Shown here: positions 45,775 to 54,552 of the stretch, in pieces | How the letters are laid out: every line of letters begins with the position of its first letter | Position numbering within the stretch: the first letter of the stretch is position 1 | Assembly: GCA_963575745.1 (NCBI GenBank) | Contig: CAUYUJ010014754.1 | Coordinates: 186,501-250,500, forward strand | Direction: 5' to 3' | Length of the DNA stretch: 64,000 nucleotides | Origin: Prorocentrum cordatum | Lineage: Eukaryota > Sar > Dinophyceae > Prorocentrales > Prorocentraceae | The notes under the pieces: model-generated | Database searches by the model: none | What the model saw: the letters and a program-made list of their open reading frames with translations, nothing else | Told to the model about the DNA's origin: nothing | Position numbers and translations under genes: made by a program

Positions 45775-46095
45775 ACATATGTGTGTATATATAGGTATAT
45801 GTATATTTGTATGTATATGTATGTGTATATGTATGTGTGTGTCCTAATGCTCTGGGCTTTTGAATGTCTTCGCTTTGCCCAGGCGCCCGCGTCTCTGATC
45901 GCAAAGCGCGGAGGGGTCAGAGAGTTGCGAGCAACGTTGACCAGAGGGACTGGAGGCAGAGGGAGAGAGAGAGAGAGAGACAGAGACAGAGAGTAGTTGC
46001 GACCATCGCTAGATGTATCATTGAAAGATGGATGGCGGGGTCAAAGTGAGAGGGTATATGATATATATGAATATATATATACACACACGTATAGG
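45775..46095. repeat. TATG microsatellite, GA tract and TA tract around a short unassigned segment
   Basis: 45,776-45,842 is TATG/TATA-rich; 45,963-45,995 is a GAGA/GACAGA tract; 46,055-46,090 is ATATAT then CACACA. Between them nothing was recognised. Confidence 0.8.
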
Positions 46096-46118
46096 TCCAT
46101 TGTCGCGGCAACCAGGGT

Positions 46119-46923
46119 GTGTCCGTTTGGCCGAAGATGACGGCGCTACTCGAAGGCGCAATTGCCCAACCAGACGGGGCTGACGCCAATGCGCTTGAAG
46201 ACGCTATCCCACTTGAAGACGCATGTGCGCCTGAAGACGGACAGGCGCTTGAAAACGTTATCCTTGGCGAAGACGCTATTCGGATTGGGGTCGATGCCCG
46301 TGAGTTCCTGCGCAGGTGGTGCCTGGGCGCAGACGCACTTCGCTTCGAGAGCGCGAGTCATTGCGAAGACAGAATTCCTGGGGATGACATTATCTGCGAA
46401 GACGCTATTCCTAGCGAAGATGCTTTTTCTCCGAAGACGCTATTCCGGGAAAGAGCACTATCCCCTCTGAAGGCGCAATTCCCGGCGAAGACGCTTTCCC
46501 GGTGAAAACGTCATTCCCGGCGAGCGCGCTATTTCTGGTGAAGACTCCACTCCTGGCGAATACGCTTTTCACGGTGAAGACGCTACTCCCGGCGAAGACG
46601 CTATTTCCGGTGAAGGCGCTAGTCCCCCCAAAGATGCGATTCCTGGTGAAGGTGATATTCCCCCCGAACGCGGTATTTCCAGTAAAGACGTTATTCCCCC
46701 CGAAGATGTTTTTCCCCGCAAAGACGCTATCCCCAGGAAGAGCCATCTTCCCCGAAGACGCTATTCCTTCCGAAAACGCTATTGCTTCAGAAGACGCGAC
46801 TTCTTCCGAAGACGCTGTTCCCTTCGAAGACGGCTTGCTCAGCGAAAACGCGATTCCCGACGAGGGCCCCACGCTTGCCATTGCGTCGCCCCGCACCGCA
46901 TGCATTACACCTCACATCCAGCG
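46119..46923 (+). repeat. 18-bp minisatellite encoding a hexapeptide repeat (E-D-A-I-P-S type)
   Basis: About 40 units close to GCGAAGACGCTATTCCCG. Being 18 bp, the array keeps a six-residue period: EDAIPS-type in the first and last parts and KTLFPA-type in the middle, where small indels shift the frame near 46,425 and again near 46,740. Frames 46,119-46,505 and 46,502-46,927 cover it. The first opens with non-repetitive SVWPKMTALLEGAIAQ. A low-complexity acidic protein is possible, but the frame shifts argue against selection. Confidence 0.8.
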
Positions 46924-47081
46924 TTAAGTCGGGCCTGTCCCTCTACAGGGGGAAGATCAAAAAATAATCAGAAAATAGTATGGAGACTATTTGTTGTGTA
47001 TTTTTGATTATTTTGGAGCATTGTTTGCGTATTGTTTTTTTTCGTCGAAAATCTCCCTGTAGGGGGACACGCCCGACTTAA
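46924..47081. mobile_element. TTAA-bounded AT-rich foldback/MITE-like element (158 bp)
   Basis: Left end TTAAGTCGGGC-TGTCCC-CTACAGGG and right end its reverse complement, with two to three mismatches over about 28 bp; both ends carry TTAA (46,924-46,927 and 47,078-47,081). Inside, AAAATAATCA and TGATTATTTT form a second nested inverted pair around a short loop, so almost the whole element can fold back. TTAA is the duplication made by piggyBac-type transposases. Only one copy is in the window and no transposase is present. Confidence 0.8.
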
Positions 47082-47514
47082 ATTTAGCGCCACAGGGCCA
47101 GCACCTCGTAGCTTGCGCCCCGTGGATCTTAACACCGCACAGCGCAGCCTGCGCCGGCGCACCAATATTTACACCGCATGGTTTGCTTACTCGAAGGGCT
47201 CCCTCCCCGAGCCTATTCCACAAGCCAAAGTAGATTGACGTATGAGACCGTTTGTCGCGGAGGCTTCAACTTCCAGAATTTAGCGACTCGATTCCGTGAC
47301 GGAGGTTCTCAGAATCATTGAGGAAGGTGCATTGTTTCATCATCCTTGTTATATGTTGCATCATCTCTGTTTTTTGATTCCGACATCACGTCTCGGCGCA
47401 CGCAACCGTCATCTCTCATCACCGAATTTCAGTTCATCTCACCCTGCGCACCCTCATCCTCTTCTTCTTCTTCGCACTCACTCTTGCGATTCACTCGCAC
47501 GCAGACTTGCCCTT
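47082..47514. other. Unassigned
   Basis: Moderate GC, no repeat or protein motif recognised; a short CTTCTTCTT run at about 47,460. Confidence 0.35.
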
Positions 47515-48560
47515 TGAGGCCTACGAGCCCTATGAGGCCTACGAGCCGGCGTATGAGCCTTATTCGCCCGATGAGCTCTGTAGGCTCCATGAGCTCTGTG
47601 AGACCGACAAGCCCGATGAACCAACCTTTTGAGCCCACGAGCCCCGTGAGCCCTCGGAGCCCTATGGGCCTCATGAGCCCGATGAGCCGGATGGGCCCTG
47701 TAAGCTTGGTGTCGCCCCATGAGTCTCACGAGCCTCATGAGCCTCGTGGGGTCTACGACCTTCACGAGCCTTATGAGCCCTAGAAGCCCTGTCCGCCGTA
47801 TGAGGCCAATGGGCCCTGTATGCCCCATCGGCCCTACAAGCCCTACGAGCCCTACGGGCCCGAATTATGAGCCCAATGAACACCGCGAGCCCCACGCACC
47901 CTAGGAGCCCCATGAGCTCTACAATCTGTTTGAGACCTTTGACCCCGATGAGCCCTATCAGTTCTATGGTCCCTATGAGCCTTACAAGCCCGATGAGCCA
48001 TGTGAGCCTTCTGAGCCCAATGAGCCTGAAAAGCCCTATGAGCCCAATGAGCCGCATGAGCCCAGCGAGCCCCCCGAGCCATACGAGCCCTATAAGCCCT
48101 GCGAGCCCTGCGAGCCCGAGGAGCCCTACGCGCCCTGCGAGCCCTGCGAGCCTTCTGAGCCCGACGACCTCTTATGCGCCCCATGAGCCCTATGAGCCCC
48201 ACGGGCCTCACGCACCCTAGGAGCCCTATGGGCCCTATGAACCCTACGATGCGTATGAACCCGATGAGCCCTGTGAGCTCTGTGCGCCCTATGAGCCCTG
48301 GGAGCCCCGTGAGCCCTCCGAGCTCTCTGAGCTGTATGAGCAGTCTGAGCCCGATGAACCCTATGAACCCTACGAGCCGTACGAGGCGCCTGAGCCCTAC
48401 GAGCTTTATGAGCCCTGTGAGCCCCATGAGCCCCATGAGCCAGAAGAACCCTATAGGCTCCATGAGCCCTGTGCGCCCGACGAGCCCTATGAAGCCTCTG
48501 AGCCCATGGGCCCCATGAGCCATTTGAGCCTTACGAGCCATGTGGGCCCCACGAGCCCTC
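47515..48560. repeat. 9-bp minisatellite, GAGCCCTAT / GAGCCCGAT type
   Basis: Over 1 kb of 9-mers. In one frame it reads E-P-Y, in another M-S-P, in the third (A/T)-(L/Y)-(R/E); the - strand reads R-A-H and G-L-I. Several stops (for example GCACCCTAG units) break each frame, so open frames are at most about 230 codons and are not treated as genes. Confidence 0.95.
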
Positions 48561-49326
48561 GGAGATCTGAGCCCCTCCCTGGGGCCGAGCTTTCATCCCC
48601 GGCCGTGTCTTGACGGTCCCCGGGGCCCAGTTGGGGGCCCCGGGGGCAATTTTGTGCCTTCGCAGCCACGGGGTGGTCGATCTTAGTCGGGCTGCCCAGG
48701 TCTGCGACACCCCGCTCGCCGCCTACTCGCACTTTGCGCCCGCGCCCCCGGGCAGAACCTGGGACGGCGACGCGCTTGTGCAGACGATCCTGGGCGCTAG
48801 GACACCCAGAGGGAGGGGGCGGGGGGGGGATCTCCACAGGCCTCCAGGCGAGTGGGGGGGAGGAGAGGAGAGGAGAGAGAGAGGAGAGGAGAGGAGGGGA
48901 GGAGGAGGTGGAGGAGGAGGAGGAGGAGGAAGAGGAGGAGGAGGAGGAGTGTCGAACAAGAGAAACGGCATCTACGTGTAGATGTGGGAGGCCCGCGTGG
49001 ACTGCTGGGATCTACGTCTGGCCCCACTGGCGGCGCCTCTTGCGCCGCCCCTAGCACGCTCCGAGCGCCAGGGAGGGGGCCCTAACGCGGATCCAACAAA
49101 TCTGCGCAGACCTCCGACAGTTCATGTTGATGTTGCCTACATCTCTTCCCGTAGAGGAGGAGGAGAAGGAGGAGGAGGACGACGACGACGACGGCGAGGA
49201 CGACGAGGACGACGAGGACGACGACAAAGACGGGGACGAGGACGAGGAGGACTAGGACGAGGAGGAGGAGGAGGAGGAGGAGGAGGAGAATGAGGAGGAG
49301 AAGAAGGAGGAGGAGGGAGAGGGGGA
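48561..49326. repeat. Unassigned GC-rich segment followed by GGA and GAC/GGA arrays
   Basis: 48,561-48,840 is GC-rich and unassigned. 48,845-48,955 is a GGA array; 48,956-49,150 contains a local duplication of TCTACGTGTAGATGTGGG / GATCTACGTCTGG; 49,155-49,326 is GAC and GGA triplets. Confidence 0.65.
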
Positions 49327-49490
49327 AGGACAAGCTAAGCGCGCTCGTGACATCCCTTCCCGTTGTGATGGGCCGACCCTTTTCTGTCCGCCGGCTGGGG
49401 CATTCTAGAAGACCTTGATCCCCAAACGACCCAATGGTGTGATGCGCAACCAGAACTCCTACCTCGTACATAGGAAGAGGAGGAAGAGGA
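49327..49490. repeat. Linker module between GGA arrays, copy 3
   Basis: GGACAAGCTAAGCGCGCTCG start, TGATGCGCAACCAGAAC and CTCGTACATAGGAAGAGG end, matching 42,288-42,470. A GGA array lies on each side. Confidence 0.7.
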
Positions 49491-50218
49491 TGAGGAGGAG
49501 GAGGAGGAGGAGGAGGAGGAGGAGGAGGAGGAGCGGGAGCAGGATCAGGAGAAAGGAATTGCCGATGAGGACGGAGGAGCGTTTCCCCCACCGTTCTGCG
49601 GTGCTTGGTCTTCGATTCGAACCAGCAGTGCCCCGCATCCCTCCTCACCTCCTCCTCCCCCCCATCCACAACATTATCAGCACCAGCATAATCCTCATCT
49701 TCATCAGCCTCATCGCCATCCTCAAGAGCATGAACGTCGTCAGCATCATCAGCATCATCGTCAGCAGCATCAGCATCAGCACTATCACCATCATCTGCCA
49801 CATGTCGTCACGCCCCCTACACGTTTCGTGGCCCCAGAGGGCGCTCCACCGAAGGCCCCAGTGGCCGCGTTCACGTGGCCCCTACCGCATATTTCGGCAC
49901 ACTCCTCACACGCCAGACCAAGGACTCTTATACCCAACCCTCAGAGCCAATGAGCTCCGCCTAAGGCCGCAGTGGCTACGTTCACATGCGTTCCCGCCAC
50001 AAATGTCGTCACACCCCTCACGCCCCTTACACAGCTCAATTCTTGACTCTTCGCATCTACCCACCAGCCCATCCAGAAACTATCGCCAGGCGAGTTGCTC
50101 GAATCAGGGCAGTGTTGAAGCACGCAGTGTAACGGGCAACCGTGGAAGCGTATCAGGGGCGGAAAACGGTGGGAACATGTGTTATATCGTATAACAGATG
50201 TTCCCCAGCTGCGCTGTT
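49491..50218. repeat. GGA array, CAT/CAG array and a 150-bp tandem pair
   Basis: GGA array to 49,540; unassigned 49,541-49,670; CAT/CAG-rich array 49,675-49,800. Then two diverged units with CCGAAGGCCCCAGTGGCCGC and CTAAGGCCGCAGTGGCTACG, about 125-150 bp apart, each followed by a TCACACGCC or TCACGCCCC segment. Confidence 0.6.
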
Positions 50219-51640
50219 CCCGGAAAGGGCGTGGGCCCAGGGTTCTCTTTTAGTAGGTAAACCTGTCCCCCGGTGCCAACTTGAGGGAGGCCGGCGAATT
50301 TTTTCCCTGATAAATAACGAGGTCGAAGGAGGCCGGCGAATTAAAATTTGAGGATGTCTCGAGCGAAACGCTTGTTTTTGAAATCCCGATCGATAAATCA
50401 CAGGGTGCGGGCCACTTTTTCGTGTGTTGAGGATGTCTCGAGCGAAACGCTTGCTCCGCAGAGTTTGCCGAGGATGTCTCGAGCGAAACGCTTGTTTTGC
50501 AGAGCCGACCGCGACGCGGAAAAGCGCCCCGCGCGAAGGAATTTCGATGATGTTTCGACTAATTTGTTTGTTTTTGTACGATTCCCTGGAATTTTGGCAG
50601 GATGTCTCGAGCGAAATGCACGACCCCACCCTAGCACGACCATACCCCAGCACGACCACACCCCAGCACGACCAGACCCCAGCACGACCCCACCCCAGCA
50701 CGACCCCACCACAGCACGACCATACCCCAGCACGACCACACCCCAGCACGACCCGACCCCAGCACGACCCTACCCCAGCAAGACCACACCCCAGCACGAC
50801 CACACCCCAGCACGACCACACCACAACACGACCACGCCCCAGCACGACCACGCCCCAGCACGACCACGCCCCAGCACGACCACGCCCCAGCACGACAACG
50901 CCCCAGCACGACCACCCCCCAGCACGACCACACCCCCAGCACGACTACCCCCCACCACGACCACCCCCCAGCACGACTACGCCCCAGCACGACCACACCC
51001 CAGGCACGACCAACCCAGCACGACCAACACCCAGTCGCACCCCGTGGAATGTTTCCGCATGTTTCGTGGCGTTCTGGTTGACTGTGGTTGCCTTGGTTAT
51101 TGGGTGTTCTCGGGAATGTTTTAAAGGGTGTCTCGTGGACTGTTTCGTGAGGTGTCTCGTGGGAAATGTTCGTGAGGTGTCTGCTGGGTGTGTTTCGCGG
51201 GTGGCACGACCACGCCCCAGCACGACCACGCCCCAGCACGACCACCCCCAGCACGACCACCCCCCCAGCACGACCACCCCCCAGCACGACCACCCCCCAG
51301 CACGACCACACCCCAGCACGACCACACCCCAGCACGACCACACCCCAGCACGACCACACCCCAGCACGACCACACCCAGTCGCACCCCCGTGGAATGTTT
51401 CGTGGCGTGTCTGGTTGAGTGGTTGCCTGTTCGTGGGGTGTCTCGTGGAATGTTTCAAAGGGTGTATCGTGGAATGTTTCGTGAGGTGTCTCGTGGAATG
51501 TTTCGTGAGGTGTCTCGTGGGATGTTTCGCGGGGTGTCTCGTGGGATGTTTCGTGAGATGTCGCCCAGTTGGGTATCGTGAAAACGTGACCATGCTGCAC
51601 ATGTCTTTATCCCTTTCCGGGTTCGTGGGTCCATCATGTT
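50219..51640 (+). mobile_element. Composite TIR/VNTR unit 6
   Basis: Best isolated copy: CCCGGAAAGGG at 50,219, head and core to 50,620, 16-bp array 50,622-51,035, a damaged tail (51,043-51,205), a short second array (51,206-51,372), a tail (51,377-51,610) and CCCTTTCCGGG at 51,611-51,621 with CCATCATG. Flanks are CGCTGTT on the left and TTTTTGATAGGG on the right; both sides of the insertion are T-rich. The first 13 array units have the same variant order as at 24,058 and 27,447. Confidence 0.8.
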
Positions 51641-52280
51641 TTTGATAGGGCTCCATTTGGGGGCGTTCTTAGATGTCTCTTGGGACCTTCTCGGGGCGGG
51701 GAGACTATCTTTTGCAACAGAAGGCAGCAGAAGGAGGTGGAACAAGTATGGGAGGAGTATAGTGAGGAGGCTGAGGAGGAGAAAACATAGAAGACTGAGA
51801 CACAGGCATGCTGACGTGATAAAACTCGTGTCTGAGCACGCATCAAAGATCGGGAACCTATGTTGACTCATGCAACATCAGTTCCCATGCCGTGGCGCCT
51901 ATGTGGGGCCGCGTTGGATCTTCGGTTGTGGGCAGTCCAGAGGGGCCTCCTAACGCCTTCCTTTTGAGAGTAGAAGGGGGAAGAAGAGGAAGCGGAGGAA
52001 GATGAGGAGGAGGAGGAGGAAGAGGAGGAGGAGGAGGAGAAGGTTATGACGGAGCTGGAGGAGCTTGATGAGCAGGAAGGGGAGTAGGAGGAGAAGGAGG
52101 AGCAGGAGGAGGAGGTGGAAGAGGATCCTCGAGGAGGAGGAGGAGGAGGAGCAGGAGGAGGAGGAGGAGGAGGAGGAGGAAGAGGATCCTCGAGGTGGAG
52201 GAGGAGGAGGAGGAGGAGGAGGAGAAGGAGGAGGAGGAGGAGGAGGAGGAGGAGGAGGAGGAGGAGGGGGACGAACAGGA
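51641..52280. repeat. Unassigned segment then GGA array
   Basis: 51,641-51,960 has no recognised feature. 51,961-52,275 is a GGA array containing two GAGGATCCTCGAGG palindromic interruptions (near 52,122 and 52,182), implying an internal duplication of about 60 bp. Confidence 0.75.
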
Positions 52281-53690
52281 AGAAGGGGGCACGAAGAGGC
52301 TCCATAACCAGCAAGAGAGTGGCCCACTCTTTGCAGGGCCTTTGCAGGGTCATTGGGGGGGGCGCACCGAGCAGCGTGGGAGTCTTGGAGGCCTCTTAGG
52401 GGCGATCTTGGCTTCCATGGCTCAAAGAGAGTTCGCTCGTGCCGTAGGCTGTGGCAGCCCATGGGCGTGCCGACTGGCAGACTGGCATGTCAATTATCAA
52501 AGCAAGCATGCCGCACTCTGTGGCGCCACATGGAGGCGTCACTCACTGCATCACGGAGCGTCACTCACCGGAGGCGGCCCAAAGGTCTTCACTTCAGGTC
52601 TCCCCCTTCGGAAGCCCGATCGTGCCGTCTTGGAGCCCTCGCGGGCCGCTTTGGGAGCCCTGTTGAGGCCGTCATGGGGCCCCCTTGGGCCCGCCATGCA
52701 GGGCAGGCCCAAGACGGCACCAAACACCCCTGGGGCAGGGGGCGACAGCAAAGGCGCGGCCCGCGCGCGCTCTGCCAGCTACCCGCCTCTGCCGCGGACC
52801 AGATCCCACGGCGGCAGGCCCCCCCACGGAAGCGACCGCAGCGCAGCCCAGCAGCGCGCTCCCCACGGGGAGCGCCAGCGCCGGCCCGGCAGTCTCCCTC
52901 GCAGACGCACCCGTCGGGGGCGGAAACGAGGGGGGTGATGACTAGGGGGGGGTGGATATCATGGCGTGGGCCATGATATTTCCCCAGATTTCATGGCGCC
53001 CCTTCTTATTTCATTACGTCCCTGGCCCCCCGCTGGGCCGCGCACATGCCGCCGGTCATGATTTGCACCCCCCCCTCTTGGACACCCCCCTCTTGGCCGC
53101 TCCCGAACCCGCAGCGGCCCACGCCACGACAGCAGGTCTCACGCCCGTCCTCCGCCCGGCACCGGACGAGGGGAGCGCCACAGCAGACGGGGCAGCGGCA
53201 GCACCTTCAGCGCAGCGCGTGGTGGAGCCCGCTGCCGCCGCTGCTGCCCGGCGGCGCCGCCCCGCCCGTGGGTTTCCTGCAGGCGGGGCGTCCTCCTCCC
53301 TGTTTGTTTCTGCCCTCCCCGCTCGCTCCCCCTCCCTCCGCGCGCCGCCATGGCGCTGCCTGCAGCCGCCACGTTGGGGCCCCAGGCTTGGTCTTGCCGC
53401 CCGCCGCCTCCGCCGGCCCAGCATTTTGCTGGACGCACCTCATCCGCGCCCCCACCGGGAGAACGCGCAACCACCGCCTGGCGACCCAGGCCCCTGACTG
53501 CATCGCACACATTTGACCCGCTGGACCCGTTCTGGCACCTGCATAGCCTCGCCGCCGCTGGAACCCTGGCTCAACAGCCGCTGCTGTCCCCGCCAGCGGG
53601 GCCAGCCGCGACACTCGCTCTGGGCGTGAAACGCCCCCCTGCGCGGCCCTCGCCTTTCCCCCCAATTCGGCCGCCCGCCACCCCCGTTTC
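52281..53690. other. GC-rich region, open frames on both strands, no gene recognised
   Basis: A/P/R-rich frames run on + (52,353-52,976, 52,952-53,497) and - (53,056-53,510, 53,207-54,115). They overlap head-on and none has a motif I know. C-runs and G-runs are frequent. I cannot decide between a chance effect of high GC and a decayed gene. Confidence 0.3.
52956..52979. repeat. Perfect 10-bp hairpin with 4-base loop
   Basis: ATATCATGGC, GTGG, GCCATGATAT. No run of T follows, so it is not a typical terminator. Confidence 0.85.
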
Positions 53691-54147
53691 CCTGTTCTCT
53701 TGCATTGCGACACAATTCGGTACAACGGTGTCCCCGCTGCGTTAGCTCTTCCGCCAACGCACAACGCAGTGATTCTGCCTAGCCGCCGACGGGAAAAAAT
53801 GTCCCGCCCCATGCGCTGCCATGTGAAGAGTGGAACAGAGCAGTATTGTTTCCGCTCCCCTGCGTCGCTACGTGACGAGCACAGTCGAACAGCATGAGCC
53901 CCCCATGTGAAGTCAGGTGACAAGTAGAGTAGACAAATATTTTGGCCGCCCCCCGGCTTTGCCATTCGGCGAGTGGAATACAATGGTACGCGTCGCCCTT
54001 CGCTCTCAAAACATTGCCCAGTGAAGAGCATAACAAAAATCATTTGCTTCCGCCCCTCTGCGTTGTCTCCTGAAACGGAGAGTAGAATGAAATGTCTTCC
54101 GCCCCCTTGCCACATGGGAGGTCTTGCGGAGCGACCAGATCTTTTTT
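53691..54147. repeat. Diverged tandem repeat with CTGCGTYGCCACGTGACGAG
   Basis: Units of about 80-100 bp share TTCCGCCCCTCTGCGT, a GCTACGTGACGAG-like segment and AGTAGAGTAG followed by a few T-rich bases. The family returns at 58,270-58,500, 59,845-59,870, 63,165-63,240 and 63,405-63,440. The CACGTG palindrome is present in the best copies. Confidence 0.65.
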
Positions 54148-54330
54148 CCAGGAAAGGGCATAAGCCCAGGGTTCTGTCTTACTTGGTTTACCTCCGGGTC
54201 TGACTTGAGGTGTGCCGGCCAGTTTCTTTTGCGATAAATATCGAGGTCGAGGTGGGCCGGCGAATTAAAATTTGAGGATGTCCCTAGCGAAGCGCTGGTT
54301 TTTGAAATCGGGACACGTTTTGGTCAGGGG
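54148..54330 (+). mobile_element. Solo head of composite unit, subfamily 2
   Basis: CCAGGAAAGGG (one change from the usual end), GCCCAGGGTTCTG, GCGATAAATATCGAGGTCG, GGCCGGCGAATTAAAA and GAGGATGTCCCTAGCGAAGC. It runs into the CTATAG repeat, with no tail before the next head at 54,553. It may be a truncated or nested unit. Confidence 0.65.
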
Positions 54331-54552
54331 CATGAATTACGCAATGCCTATAGATTGGCCCCATCCAGGGGTACGAATCTGTGTGTTACGTATGTTCCTA
54401 TAGATGGGCCCTCTCGTTACCTATATATTGGCTCTCTCCAGGGGCACGAATACGTGCGTTTCGTCGCATATTCCAATAGATTTGCCCTCTCCAGGAATAC
54501 GCGTGTTCCAATAGATTGGCCCTCTCCAGGGGCACGAATCCGTGTGTTTTTT
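54320..54552. repeat. Inverted copy of the AATCTATAGGA repeat
   Basis: Four to five units with CCTATAGATTGGCCC and CTCTCCAGGGGCACGAAT, the reverse complement of the units at 541-815. A further isolated unit is at 56,310-56,400. Confidence 0.8.

Noticed and set aside
24058-51372. Long + and - open frames of about 100-470 codons over the 16-bp arrays
   Set aside because: They are stop-free because the 16-mer has no stop word in any phase; both strands and several frames are open together and no domain is present.
52956-52979. Rho-independent terminator
   Set aside because: The hairpin lacks a downstream T-run and the genome is evidently eukaryotic.
53207-54115. 302-codon - frame
   Set aside because: Its N-terminal half is the complement of the ACGAGTAGAGTAG repeat and the rest is high-GC sequence open on both strands.
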